A stretch of 64,000 nucleotides of DNA, from the NCBI GenBank assembly GCA_030248215.1, contig JASANG010002509.1:1-64000 (forward strand), in the 5' to 3' direction. Positions 24,156 through 35,528 of the stretch are shown here, piece by piece. The DNA is from Enoplolaimus lenunculus. Taxonomy: Eukaryota > Nematoda > Enoplea > Enoplida > Thoracostomopsidae. Under the pieces are notes generated by a model. The model was not told where the DNA came from, searched no databases, and worked only from the letters and a program-made list of their open reading frames with translations. The first letter of the stretch is position 1; every line of letters starts with the position of its first letter. A program made the translations under genes and the position numbers.

Positions 24156-24471
24156 ATTGTCTTCAATTTCACACAATATTTGTTGAATATAAGACAAGTT
24201 ATTTTGTGTGTGCAGGACGCAAGGAAAATTTCATGTGTGAAAAATTTTCCTTGCGTCCTGCACACACAAAATAAATTGTCTTCAATTTCGCACAATATTT
24301 GTTGAATATAAGACAAGTTATTTTGTGTGTGCAGGACGCAAGGAAAATTTCATGTGTGAAAAATTTTCCTTGCGTCCTGCACACACAAAATAAATTGTCT
24401 TCAATTTCGCACAATATTTGTTGAATATAAGACAAGTTATTTTGTGTGTGCAGGACGCAAGGAAAATTTTT
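24156..24471. repeat. 119-bp tandem repeat with internal palindromes, 2.7 copies
   Basis: ATTGTCTTCAATTTC recurs at 24156, 24275 and 24394 (period 119). Each full unit contains a palindrome with arms of about 30 bp (TGTGTGTGCAGGACGC ... GCGTCCTGCACACACA) around a short CATGTGTG spacer. The copies are almost identical. Confidence 0.93.
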
Positions 24472-25104
24472 CTAACATGAAATTTTCGGAAGCTGTTGAC
24501 CAACTTTCAGCCACCGGTGAAGATGACCGTAGAAGGGCCTCGCAAGGTTATTGCAGACACTGCAAAAATTTCTAATCAACCTGCGGGAATCAAAAGTGGA
24601 CGGTTCCACCGCTCTGCACTAAAAAGTAAGTGTTCATAGAATCAAACGTGCCACTGGCTGCCGGACTAAGTGCCTGCAAGTAAAGCCGTTCAATGGACTT
24701 TGCAGTCCTGTAGCGAGCTCACCTTGCCAAGGAATTTTACGCATGGCATACAAGGGATTTCAATGACTAACAAGTGAAGAGCCACAATTTTGCTCGGACC
24801 GCTGACTGCTCCCACCCTGGACCCCAGCTGGCCCTATTGAACAGTGGCACTGAAACGTTGCACCGTCATAAAATTCAGTGATTTACTCTACAAATTTTTT
24901 GCTGCCAAAACTGTTTTTGGAGTTTTTTGTGACCATAATAAATCAAAGTTTGCCCTGTGAGAAAAGTTTATTTTTATTTTCTGTCATTATTTGTTCACTT
25001 TTAAATGTAACCTTTTTAAAATGCCAATAATTATTTTGCAGTGTATTAGTTTGTTCGTTTTGACCATCGGCGTTAAGCATGTATAAATATATATTAATCG
25101 TTAC
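24472..25104. other. Unassigned, with a GGCCCGTAGCC-family remnant
   Basis: 24706-24838 shows GAGCTCACCTTGCCAAGG, ACAAGGGATTTCAATGAC and similar words of the hAT-like family at 13249 in reverse; ends decayed. Confidence 0.5.
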
Positions 25105-25262
25105 GGCCAATGTAAAGGACAAACGCGGAATAAATAGTGCTATAAGCATATTCCAAAACCTAAGCCTAAGCCTAAGCCAATCAAAAAAATTAGTCTAAAG
25201 CTTAAGCTTACTCTATCGCAGTCCCACAGAAAAACCTTCCGCGCCTGATCTTTACATGAGCC
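25105..25262 (+). mobile_element. TTAGGC MITE subfamily A
   Basis: GGCCAATGTAAAGGACA left, CCTAAGCC array, TTAGTCTAAAGCTTAAGC block, ATCTTTACATGAGCC right; flanks atcgttac / atcattac. Confidence 0.93.
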
Positions 25263-25848
25263 ATCATTACAAACCCGTTACAAACATAAAAAAATGCAAT
25301 TTTAAACTGTTTTCGTGTTTCAACAAACGTTCGAAACGATTTTTACGTCTAAAAAATAAAACAATTGAAGCACTAATATTGCAATAGACTACACGCTTTA
25401 TAGCGTTTTAGCACAACACTATTTTAGCATTAAAACAAGAACTTTTTTCCTATCTTTTTGGTGTATTAATCTATTATTAAACTTGTCATTTCTCGTCAAA
25501 ATCAGCGTTTAGGAACACAACCTAACTTTTAAATATTACAACTTTTTTGGCACTTATATCAAGATTTCAACTGTATTCATGTCTGGTAGCAGTTATGCTT
25601 AAGCTTTAGCATTTGAATCTGACGAATCTGCCGTTCAAATTAGCCAACTTTTTAGTGCCGTTAGTGATAAACAATTCTATTTTGAAATTTTCATGGTAAA
25701 TGCGTTCTCTGGATAAACCCTGGCTAAACCTTGATGGTCAATTTTTGTTCTTAAAATTATTCCGGTTTTCTTTCATGAAGGTAAAGACAGCCATATAATA
25801 TTTATTAAGTTTGAGGAGATTTGACGAAGTGGACAAGTTCCGTGTTTT
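25263..25848. other. Unassigned AT-rich sequence
   Basis: No supported feature. Confidence 0.45.
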
Positions 25849-26114
25849 AGCCAACTTAAAGAACAGGGGCGAAACAGTATTATAAGCTTATTCGTAAGCC
25901 TAAGCCTAAGCCTAAGCCTAAACCTAAGCGCAAGAATGAGTTTATTTCTAAGCCTAAGCAGCCTAAGCCTAAGCATAAGTGTAAGAATGAGCATATTCCT
26001 AAGCCTAAGCCTAAGCCTAAGCCTAAGCCAAGTAAAAAAAATTAGTCTAAAGCTTAAGCTTGCACAATTGCAGTCCCACAGAAAAACGTTCCGCCGTTGA
26101 TTTTTACATCAGCT
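25849..26114 (+). mobile_element. TTAGGC MITE subfamily A
   Basis: Ends somewhat decayed (AGCCAACTTAAAGAACAGG and TTGATTTTTACATCAGCT) but flanks cgtgtttt / cgtgtttc still mark an 8-bp duplication. Three array blocks. Confidence 0.88.
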
Positions 26115-27166
26115 CGTGTTTCAAAGTAGGCAACATTTTTCGTCTTAGTTTAATACAAAATATTCAACTTTATCGTTATTGTAATTACATAGTCAGAGTA
26201 TAATCCAGTGACGCAAAACCATAATAACACTTGAATTGAAACCTTGTTTGAAAATGTGAGTTTTTGCAAGAATTAGAACTTTTGTTGCAAATTAGTCTGG
26301 CTCTACTCGGGTATCAATTTTGATTTCACCAACAGCAATAGTTAGTGAGTTTGCAAACTTATTACTACCGGATAATAGTTGCTATACAAATTTGATAATA
26401 TGCGCCCTTATTATTGTTTCAAATTAATTATTGCAAGTAAAAATGAATGAAATACAACTGCAAACTGTTACGTTGACAATTTATCAGATTCAAAACCACA
26501 ATTTTGCACCTACTCTAAGTTCTTTTTCGCATATTCGCAATCTTTTAGTATACAATGAACGTTGAAACCGGTATACAAAGAACAGATGCCGCTTCCACAT
26601 TCGATTTGTGGTCGCAAATTTTTCCTGTTGGTGGCACGTATTCTATTCTTCCATTTCTTAACTCTATTTTGTGATTTCACAAAAACAGTTTGGACTGGAC
26701 AAATCTACGCCGGCAGACAATCAGCTCGGCAACCTAGAATTATTAGTAGAGGGAGCAAGAACAGTATTTATATAGGGGGCCAAAAAAATTTTGTAACATG
26801 CAATTGGTATGGTATAAATTTTTTCGATAAGGGGGATAGAACGGTTGTAGCGATAGCGGCGCCGACACCACCACCCTCAACCCTTGTAGTTGCAGCCCTG
26901 CTCATGGCTTTTTGGTAGATTATGAAATCTGTGTTTTGTTTCTTAAATTAGCTTGCATAACGACCTAACTGAGGCAGTGACAATCCGATATTCTACAGGG
27001 ACTTGTTTCTTTCTGCTTTAAAACATAATTAAATTTAATTTTATAATATAAGCTTACCATACTGGACTTATGCGTTGGTGCCAGTAGGGCCACTGTATTT
27101 GTTCCTAGATACTCTGGTCTATTAAAGAACATACGTAGGTTAATGTCACAGTACACAATAAGATAC
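26115..27166. other. Unassigned sequence
   Basis: A 118-codon frame at 26562-26918 has no recognisable domain and is probably chance. Confidence 0.4.
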
Positions 27167-27199
27167 AGCGCAGTGGTGAAAATTTTGTGGCAATTCCAA

Positions 27200-27690
27200 A
27201 CGAGCTTGCAATTAAGTAATTGCGTATTAATTACAATTATGTAACGAGTTTGCAATTAATGAATTGCGCATTAATTACAATTCATTAATGAGTTTGCAAT
27301 TTAGTATTGGCGTATTAATTACAATTAATTAACGAGTTTGCAATTAAGTAATTGCGTATTAATTACAATTAATTAACGAGTTTGCAATTAAGTAATTGCG
27401 TATTAATTACAATTAATTAACGAGTTTGCAATTAAGTAATTGCGTATTAATTACAATTAATTAACGAGAGTTTGCAATTAATAAATTGCGCTTTAATTAC
27501 AATTAATTAACGAGAGTTTGCAATTAATAAATTGCGCATTAATTACAATTAATTAACGAGAGTTTGCAATTAATAAATTGCGCATTAATTACAAATAATT
27601 AACGAGTTTGCAATTAAGTAATTGCGTATTAATTACAATTAATTAACGAGTCGCAATTGATAAATTGTGTATTAATTAATTAATTACATT
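27200..27690 (+). repeat. 44-bp tandem repeat, about 10-11 copies
   Basis: Unit of the form TTTGCAATTAAGTAATTGCG, TATTAATTACAATTAATTAA, CGAG; some units are 46 bp (CGAGAG) or carry AATAAATTGCGCATTAA. Each unit is rich in short palindromes (TTGCAATT, AATTAATT). Confidence 0.93.
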
Positions 27691-28301
27691 CAATTTGACA
27701 ATTGACTTTCAGTGTAAATGTAGCAAGTCGGAATTGAACTAAGAGACAGGAAATATTACAAAACTTTTATAGCAAAATGTTACGTCGTAGTCTCTGATAG
27801 TCAATTTACAAACTGATTAAAACAATTTTTCAAAGTTCGCAAATTGTGAATTTTGTTAGTGTAAACTATTCCTGATTGAAAATGCAAAAATTAACAATAA
27901 TTTAAACTTGAAAACTGACCAAAATTCTATTTTCAAGCTCAATTCCGATTCCCGTCACCGCGTCGAATCTTACTGGTCAACAACGCATTATTAACCTCAC
28001 TGTAGAAGAAACATATCTGATGCAATAAACCCTGCCGAAGCACTGAAAAATTTGTCTTTTTTCAAAAATTTGCCGAAAACATTTTCCTTAAAGTAAATTT
28101 TTGTAAAACATTCTAGCAGCTAAAGGTTAATTTTAGATGTTCTCTGTGAAAGACTATTTATAGATTCTTAAAAAACGTAGATTGATCAAAACACCGGAAT
28201 ACCACATATACCCGGAACCGATTAAGTGCGGGCATATATATGACAAACCAGCTGAAACCCACATTTCTCATTTAATTAATTTCACTACCTACACACTATA
28301 G
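27691..28301. other. Unassigned AT-rich sequence
   Basis: No supported feature. Confidence 0.45.
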
Positions 28302-28452
28302 ACCCGTAGTAGCCAGTTCACCTTGCTTGGGTGTTTAAACATTTTTCACGATGGGCATACAAGGGATTTCGGCGACTAACAAGCTAGGTTGCTAGCTTTT
28401 AGGGACACAAAGTAGTTCCAGAAGAAGCTGAGCCCCGTCTGGACCCTCTGTG
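28302..28452 (-). mobile_element. GGCCCGTAGCC-family hAT-like MITE, diverged
   Basis: Starts AGACCCGTAGTAGCCAGTTC, then ACCTTGCTTGGG and ACAAGGGATTTCGGCGAC; right end lost. Confidence 0.55.
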
Positions 28453-28717
28453 ATTTTAGGCCCCACAGAGTATTATTTTGGCCAAATTATAAGAAGGATT
28501 AATGCTTCTTTAGTTAAATTTGGCTTAAGCTTTCTATATACTTGTACGCGTTTAACCAATCAAAACATTTAATTTATTGAAGTTCGTGTTCGTTTAACTT
28601 AAACAAACTTGTGTATATAAGTTTGTATCATTCTCGAGAGTCTAACCGACTTGAAGCAAGAACAAGCCAGAGAGGGTTTTGGGATTGCGTTGTAGCAATG
28701 GAGTTAATTGTGAAATT

Positions 28718-28864
28718 GGCTCATGTATAGAACAGGGCCGGATCGTTTTCTGGAGGGTCTGTAATAGAGTCATTTTAAGCTTTAGACTAATTTTTTTGCT
28801 TAGGCTTAGGCTTAGGAATATGCTTATATATACTGCTGTTCCGGCCTTGTTCTATACATGGGCC
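28718..28864 (-). mobile_element. TTAGGC MITE subfamily B
   Basis: GGCTCATGTATAGAACAGGG left, TGTTCTATACATGGGCC right; flanks gtgaaatt / atgaaatt (8 bp, 7 identical). Confidence 0.93.
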
Positions 28865-28879
28865 ATGAAATTTATACCC

Positions 28880-29063
28880 CGCATAGAATAGGGTCGTACC
28901 AGTAGAATCAGTATATTCTTAAACATAACCCTAAGCCTAAGCCTCAGCGTAAGGACAAACCTATTATTCAGCATACACCTACGCCTAAGCAAAAAATTAG
29001 TCTAAGGCTTACTCATACTTACTCTATTGCAGTGCCGCGAAACAAACGATCCACTTCTTAGCC
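28880..29063 (+). mobile_element. TTAGGC MITE subfamily B, decayed
   Basis: CCCTAAGCCTAAGCC array, AAAAAATTAGTCTAAGGC and GCAGTGCCGCG blocks remain; both TIRs are largely lost (ATAGAATAGGGTCGTACC left). Confidence 0.65.
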
Positions 29064-29195
29064 AGTCAAGAGGCGACATTTTTATAGAATGTACCCTTAT
29101 TTTGTAATCCCTTACACCCCTCTGCGTTCGGGTATGTTTCTGATTTATAACTATCGCATGTTACTCTTGGAACGCAATAAATACGTTTGATTGAA

Positions 29196-29466
29196 TTAAC
29201 CCCTTCTCACATTGAGTTGCCTGTAGGCAACTCAGCTCAGTGTATATTCGTTAAATAGTATATATCGCACCGTGTTTAACAATTGCAACACGTATACATA
29301 GCACTAAATCACCACAAGACGTGAGAGCGCCCTCGGGCTCGAGCGTAAAGCTCCTATAACTGAGTGGTGATGGTATACGCTTCCCACTCCAGTCACTGGA
29401 GCTCGAATCCTAGCATAAAAGTAGGTCTCAGGGGAAGTAGAAAATATTCATGTGAGAAAGGGTTAA
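29196..29466 (+). mobile_element. TTAA-flanked MITE with tRNA-like core
   Basis: TTAACCCCTTCTCACAT ... ATGTGAGAAAGGGTTAA; contains TGAGTGGTGATGG and a B-box-like CTCGAATCC. Very similar to 16720 and 32272. Confidence 0.93.
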
Positions 29467-29943
29467 CGAACCTTTCAACTACGTTTTCTCTTTTCAAGCA
29501 GTTTTAACCGACGTCATCCAGTATCGGACCGAAAAACATTGAACTGAAGAACGAACCGGAACTCGAAAAAAAGCTAAAAAACTGCTGATTGCTTAAGCAA
29601 ACTGTTGGTCAATAAGTCAACATGTTTACCTGACCGTATTGCGTACGAAATAGGGGGTTAACGATTGACCTGGCCCCTCGTAGTGCGCACCACGGCATAC
29701 AGCCGGTATAAAGTATTAAGTTTCACCGGAAATAGCATCTTCTTTAAATTAGCCGCATTCTGTGCGTGTTGTGCTTTTGCAGTCTTAGCTTAAAAACCGA
29801 TACACAAAGGACGGGCAGTAGTAACATTGACATTACTTTGGCTTGGATTAGCTTATAATTGTGATTTAACAAATTTTGGTCATATTCGAATATCTCTGGT
29901 GCTTATCTGTGCTGAGAACGTAATAATGGGCAAAGTATTTAAT
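29467..29943. other. Unassigned sequence
   Basis: No supported feature. Confidence 0.45.
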
Positions 29944-30160
29944 GGCCCATGTTAGTTTAAGAGGCATCCAGGTTTCTGGTGGGTCTATAAAACAGTAGGT
30001 TTAGATTCTAGACTACAATATTTTTACTTAGGCTTAGGCTTAGGTTTAGTCTTAGGCTTAGGAACTCATTTTTGCACTGCTTAGCCTTAGGCTTAGGCTT
30101 TAGGCTTAGGCTTACGAATACGCTCAATCTAATGTTACGCTCCTTAAGGTAACATTGGCC
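29944..30160 (-). mobile_element. TTAGGC MITE subfamily C
   Basis: GGCCCATGTTAGTTTAAGAG left, GGTTTAGATTCTAGACTACA block, two array blocks flanking TTTTTGCACTGC, right AAGGTAACATTGGCC. No clear duplication in the flanks. Confidence 0.88.
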
Positions 30161-30504
30161 ATATTATAATTATAACAACGTGCCGTATAAACTGGAGCCA
30201 AAGACTAAACCTAATCATAAATATAAGCCTAATCCGAAGGTTATTTCGAAGCTTGCCAAGTGTTCCGTCTGGCTGTCTTTGGTCTTTGGAAAAACACACC
30301 TTTGGGACCTAACAACGGGTAAACTAATAAGCATATTTGCGTTTTGAAGTCTTTCATGAATTTTAACGATTAAATTAAAAGGTTAATTTGATATCAACTG
30401 TAAAATATATTTCAAACCTGTAGCTCGAACTGTTGCTATTTCTGCTATTCTATCAAAGGATTTGGTCCATATTTACGCTATACATTGCGTTTCTTTTTTA
30501 CTTA

Positions 30505-30800
30505 TGCCCCATTCAAACGTGCAAGTGTTTGCAGCGAGAACTCGCAGCTACAACTTGCACAAATTTTTGCAGCAGCAAGCATTTTCATAGGATCATTCGA
30601 TTGACAAATCAAACTGCAGGTGCAAGAAATTCAAGCAACTTGCAACTGTGTTCACAGGTGCGAATTTAAATTCAATAGCATAAATTCTAGTGAATAATTT
30701 GTAGTTACAAGAACTTCAAAGCTGCTTTGTGACCAAGCTTGCACAAGCGAGTTGCACGTTTATGTTTTTGCTGCAAAAACTTGCACGTGTGAATGCGGCA
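30505..30800. mobile_element. Harbinger-like MITE (GTGCAAG family)
   Basis: TGCCCCATTCAAACGTGCAAG-type left end (21 bp shortened here to its core GTGCAAG) and CTTGCACGTGTGAATGCGGC right; TTA on each side. Repeated GCAGCNNNAACTTGC words inside. Confidence 0.88.
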
Positions 30801-31487
30801 TTAATTTAGAATCTTTCTCAAAGTTTAAAAACAAATACTCACAAATTAGAAGGTACTCGAAAAAAACGCATAACTTTAAGATTATCTTTGCTCATACAGA
30901 ATAAGACATTAGGGACGTTTTTGGTTTGTATGAGTAAACCGCAAGATATACTACAAAAAACTAACTAATACTTTGTTGCATTTTACCACATTTCGGTCAA
31001 TTTTACTTTCAAGACAACGTTAAGCCTTTACGTTTATGAATACTGCCTTGTGAATAAATAGAATGTCCATAAAAGTAAGTACCTTGGGCTTATTACCGTG
31101 TTTTCATGTATAGGTTTATTAAGCCATATTTGGCGTTCATACGATGTTTGTGGCTTCTTTAATAATTGTTCTAAACCAAATATATATACTTGTATGGCAA
31201 CTTTTTTCAAAAATTTTGACTGGCTTCAGTGAAACGAAAATGAAGTAAGTTGTTTTTTGAACGGGCACCACTGGCATAGCAATTGTTATTTTGAAAAAGG
31301 AACATCAGTCAGTATATTTAGGGTTTTAGCCAAACGGTTGTTATTAAAAAACGCAGATTTTGTCGATCTGGTCATTGTTGCGCCTCTGGTTTAAATGTAA
31401 TGGTATTTTAGTTGGTGCTGGCCATGGATTTAGCTCTTATCAAAGATAAAATCGTACCGTATAATCGGAAAAAGAGGGTTTGGGGTA
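30801..31487. other. Unassigned AT-rich sequence
   Basis: No supported feature. Confidence 0.45.
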
Positions 31488-31862
31488 ACAAGAAGGGGTG
31501 TCCCCATTTTGAGATTCAATCAATTGGAGTATGTATCGATACTAAGAGTCCGTACACGGATAGAGTCCCTAAACCTTAATTAGAGTCCATAAATGTCAAT
31601 TATCTCTAATTGTAGCGCATAACTGACTCCAAGACCAAATAATTTGAGTTTAAAACTTTAAAGCGTACTTAAATTTTGAAAGTACATTCCGAAGGATAAC
31701 CTTGCATGATCGCTCAATCTATTGACGCAAGGCAAGCAAACGTTTAATCGAACAGATAGTTGCAGTACCGGATATATATCAATAACGAAGGGTGGCAAAG
31801 CGTGGGTTAAAAATAAATAACAGTCCGTAAACGAATAACAGCAGTCCCCCTGTTGTTCGAGT
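31488..31862 (-). repeat. Dispersed repeat, copy 2 (inverted relative to 0.4 kb)
   Basis: Begins TGTCCCCATTTTGAGATTC; includes CCATAAATGTCAATTATC, GATAACCTTGCATGATCGC and AATAACAGTCCGTAAACGAA, which match 404-822 in reverse order and orientation. Confidence 0.75.
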
Positions 31863-32271
31863 CACTACAGTATATACGCTTAGTTTTAAACAACCAAGTT
31901 TTGTATCCTGCACTTAGCAGTAAACTGATATTAAGCTACCGCTAATGGTTCAAATATTAGGCTTTATCATACAAATTAATATAGTTTCTTCCGATCAAAC
32001 ACACATTGAAAAACACTAAAACGCAACAGGTTTTGTGCATCCAAATGTGCTAACATGTTGTTGGATTGTTGAACTATGTATAGTTAAAAATAATTGCACG
32101 ATACAGGTGATTATTGAAGCATTAGCTTTTAGTTTCGACTCTAATAATGGGAGACGCGAGAAGGGGGCTGAGGGAAGAGCAGGCCAAATTAATTCCAACG
32201 ACTTTGTCCTTAATAGATCGGGAACCAAAGACGGGCTTGAGTTGATTTCGAACTTACATCAGAAAAGACAC
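31863..32271. other. Unassigned sequence
   Basis: A 98-codon frame starting at 32035 enters the next MITE and is not credible. Confidence 0.45.
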
Positions 32272-32543
32272 TTAACCCCTTCTCACATTGAGTTGCCTTT
32301 AGGCAACTCCAGCGCAGTGTATATACGTTAAATAGTATATATCGGGCCGTGTTTAACAATTGCAACACGTATACATAGTACTAAATCACCACAAGACGTG
32401 AGCGCCCCCTCGGGCTCGATCGTCAAGCTCCTATAGCTGAGTGGTGATGATATACGCCTCCCAATCCAGTCACTGGAGTTCGAATCCTAGCATAAAAGTA
32501 GGTCTCAGGGGAAATAGAAAATATTCATGTGAGAAAGGGTTAA
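32272..32543 (+). mobile_element. TTAA-flanked MITE with tRNA-like core
   Basis: Complete 272-bp copy: TTAACCCCTTCTCACAT to ATGTGAGAAAGGGTTAA; A-box TAGCTGAGTGGTGATG, B-box GAGTTCGAATCC. Confidence 0.94.
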
Positions 32544-32842
32544 ACTTGTAGGTCTGCATTTAGGACATATAGTTTTTTCTAGTCCCCAAAGAAGTCACAT
32601 ATTTTATTACGCCGTTACCACTGAATTAGCGTCAGCTTGGGTTCGTCTCATTCATCATTTGGTCAAATTAATATCTCAGTTGAAAACGTTCAACTCAAGT
32701 CAAAGCCTGCATAGTTTATGTCAAATCTGAACCTAAGTTGAGTTGGAATCTTATTTAAATTGTGATATCTTTGTGATTCAACCAATGTCATGTTCGATAT
32801 TGAGAAAATAATTTGAACACCAAATCATTTTACGAAAATTTA

Positions 32843-33051
32843 AGCCCATGATACTTTGAGGGCCACCCCGGTTTCTTGTGGGTCTGTATAAGAGTAGGTT
32901 TACATTCTTGGCTACATTTTTTTGCTTAGGCTTATCCTTAGGCTTAGACTCAGGCTTAGGTTAAAGAATACGCTTTTGCAACTTTTACGCTTAGGCTTAG
33001 GCTTAGGAATACGCTTAATCTACTGTTACGGCCCTAAAAGTAATATTGGCC
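32843..33051 (-). mobile_element. TTAGGC MITE subfamily C
   Basis: AGCCCATGATACTTTGAGGG left, AAAGTAATATTGGCC right; flanks aaaattta / aaaattac (7 of 8). Confidence 0.92.
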
Positions 33052-33296
33052 AAAATTACAATCATAAAAGGCATTAAATGCGCGCCTCTCTTCCATTTAA
33101 CGCTACTTATGCCTCAGGCAGCTACGTTGTGCAAAGACAATGTTTTAATTGTCTAAAAAAAGGGGTGTTCACCTGGAAACAACGAGAAAATCAAATTTAA
33201 ATTTTTTTGCATTGTGTTGCAACTATAAAAAGATGATTATGCGCAAAAGGTCTCGTTTCACATGTCGTAGGGAACGTCAGATACCTTAGCTGGAAC

Positions 33297-33457
33297 CGGG
33301 CCCGTAGCCAAGGGGGGCCAGGGAGGGTTAGACACCCAAAAAACGGTTTCGCCCAAGTAGAAGATTTTCAACCTTTCTTGTAAGTCATTGAAAACCCTTG
33401 AATGTCCCTTCTGAATAATTTTAGCCACCACTAGCAAGGTGAGCGGGCTACGTGCCT
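33297..33457 (+). mobile_element. GGCCCGTAGCC-family hAT-like MITE
   Basis: CGGGCCCGTAGCCAAGGGGG left, CTAGCAAGGTGAGCGGGC then TACG right. Confidence 0.75.
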
Positions 33458-33790
33458 GGCTGTGACATGATGTAAATCATTTTCAAACGCGAGTAATGCC
33501 GCAACAAGAATACGGCTAAAATTGGGTTCGCTTGTAGTGCGTTTTAAGCCTAATCCCTTTGCCTAACGCTATCCACATTTCTTTGTTGTTATGCCAGATT
33601 AAACGATGAGACAGTCAATATGAATGTTTCGCCGCAGTACTTGAAAATAGCTCCGGTTCATATAATAAAGCTTACCTTGCTTTATCGCAATAATAAGTAT
33701 CATTCATTTCACCTTAATTGCAACATGTAATAAATTTTGCATGCAAGATTAAATTGGCTGACCTTAGCGGTTCACAGCTATTGACTTCAC
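33458..33790. other. Unassigned sequence
   Basis: No supported feature. Confidence 0.45.
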
Positions 33791-34015
33791 AGCCCATGTT
33801 ACTGTTCGGACCGTCCCGGTTTCTGGGAAGCCTGTAATAGAGTAGGCTAATATTCTAGACTACATTTTTGCTTAGGCTAGGCTTAGGCTTAGGCTTAGGA
33901 ATGCACTTTTTTCAATGCTTAGGCTTAGGCTTAGGAATGTACCTTTTTCAATGCTTAGGTTTATGCTTAGGAATACGCTTAATCTACTGTTACAGCCTTT
34001 AAAGTAACATTGGCC
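33791..34015 (-). mobile_element. TTAGGC MITE subfamily C
   Basis: AGCCCATGTTACTGTTCGG left, three array blocks separated by CACTTTTTTCAATGC-type linkers, AAAGTAACATTGGCC right; flanks gacttcac / aatttcac (6 of 8). Confidence 0.92.
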
Positions 34016-34159
34016 AATTTCACTTTGCATTTTTGTATAATTAAATTTCTTTATACAACAAAATTCACAATCATGAAATGATTATTTGATTAAGATTAAC
34101 CACCTCGAAGGATTTCTTGTAATAAAACTATTCAGGCATTGAATATTTATGGCGTATAA

Positions 34160-34436
34160 AGCCCTAATCACACGTGCAAGTTTTTTCAGCGAGAACTTGC
34201 AGCGGTAACTTATACTTGCAAGTTTTGTCCAAAATCCCGTTCGTAAAACTTGCAACTGCAAATAATTCAATAAAAATCACACAGCTAGAATTTAAGTTCA
34301 CATGTGTGAATAACCGTCCAAGATCACTTAACTTATTACAGCCGCTTTTTCATTGGCTGATGAAAAAATGCAAATGTTGCGTGCAATTTGCAGCTGCAAG
34401 TTCTCGCAGCAAAAACTTGCACATGTGAATAGGGCT
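34160..34436. mobile_element. Harbinger-like MITE (GTGCAAG family), complete
   Basis: AGCCCTAATCACACGTGCAA and TTGCACATGTGAATAGGGCT are inverted ends, with TAA on both sides. Overlapping frames on both strands are shadows. Confidence 0.9.
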
Positions 34437-35094
34437 TAAAAATTTCGTACTTAAATGAACTTTAAAAACAATTTTGAACATTTTGAACTTTTTCTAGCTT
34501 TGTATAAACATGAATTTGACTAAAACGTCTTGGTAGGAGTCCGTTTTGCGATACGATTTAATACATTTGAGAACAGTGTTTATGATTCGCTGTATACCCC
34601 AACTCCGACTTGTTCAGAATTCATATTTAATTGAGTCGAGTTTAACCACCATCGTCAGCTGTCGTATGCGGCAACTTCTAAACACAGGCCGTGCGTTATA
34701 TAACAGTGAAACAAGAGCTCACAAGCGATAAGTCAGCCGCGATTTTAGTGTTAAATTTTAGTACAAAATTTAGGTCTGATTCCTGCTGGGGTTATGGCAT
34801 TGGTGGCGTCGCAAGGACACACTGTGATGCGATCTGCTTATATGTCAAACGATAAATATTAATTGTTTACATTTTTTAATACTGGAATACAGTAATCAAT
34901 CAAGCTAGTGAGACTGCTAAAAACTGTTTAAATCGCACTTCTTCGTAAATATATCCGATTGTAAATTAGTTAGTTTTTAGTAGTACCGGTGTTTTTTGAA
35001 TAGAACTATTCAAGATTAATTGATACCCACCAGCTTAAATAGCGATTTGAAGAACAAAATAACATTTAATTTGACAATCTTCACAGTATATATA
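34437..35094. other. Unassigned AT-rich sequence
   Basis: No supported feature; AAATTTTAGTACAAAATTT near 34750 recalls a dispersed repeat at 13.7 kb. Confidence 0.45.
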
Positions 35095-35307
35095 CACTGC
35101 AAAAAATGGTGAGTCAAATTGAGTCTCTCCCAAATACGCTCTACAGGGTTGTACACAAACTGAGTCAATTAGCGACTCTGTCAGAGGCAAACGTGTGACT
35201 CAGCGAGCGTGAGTTGACTCGGGGAGAGTTGCATTTAAATCCAGTTTGTGTAGGCCAGTAGAGCCTATTTCGGAGAGACTCAATTTGACTCACTATTTTT
35301 TGCAGTG
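35095..35307. mobile_element. Palindromic MITE (CACTGCAAAAAATGG family)
   Basis: CACTGCAAAAAATGGTGAG ... CTCACTATTTTTTGCAGTG; TA directly on both sides. Foldback over nearly the whole length. Confidence 0.93.
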
Positions 35308-35528
35308 TACAGTGACTGTTTATATCTAGCATTCATTGCACGCAGCAATAGACCTTGAAGACTTCATATAAGAGCATGTCCCTTGGTACGTTTTCTGCTA
35401 AAACGCCTTACAAAGCGGTTGAGTGATACTGGGCTAATGGGGCACTCGAGGTGGGAGATGGAGCGCGTTTATCTGTCGCATGGAACAGGAAAACCCGTAT
35501 AGAAGGAAAATCAAAAGATTAATTTCTC

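Noticed and set aside
26562-26918. 118-codon plus-strand frame
   Set aside because: No domain, no splice or start context, length within chance for this window.
24156-27690. CRISPR-like direct repeats
   Set aside because: Units are contiguous tandem repeats without unique spacers, in eukaryotic DNA.
29335-29420. Functional tRNA-Gly gene
   Set aside because: A- and B-boxes and an anticodon-arm match are present, but the acceptor and T stems do not pair, and the sequence repeats inside a MITE.
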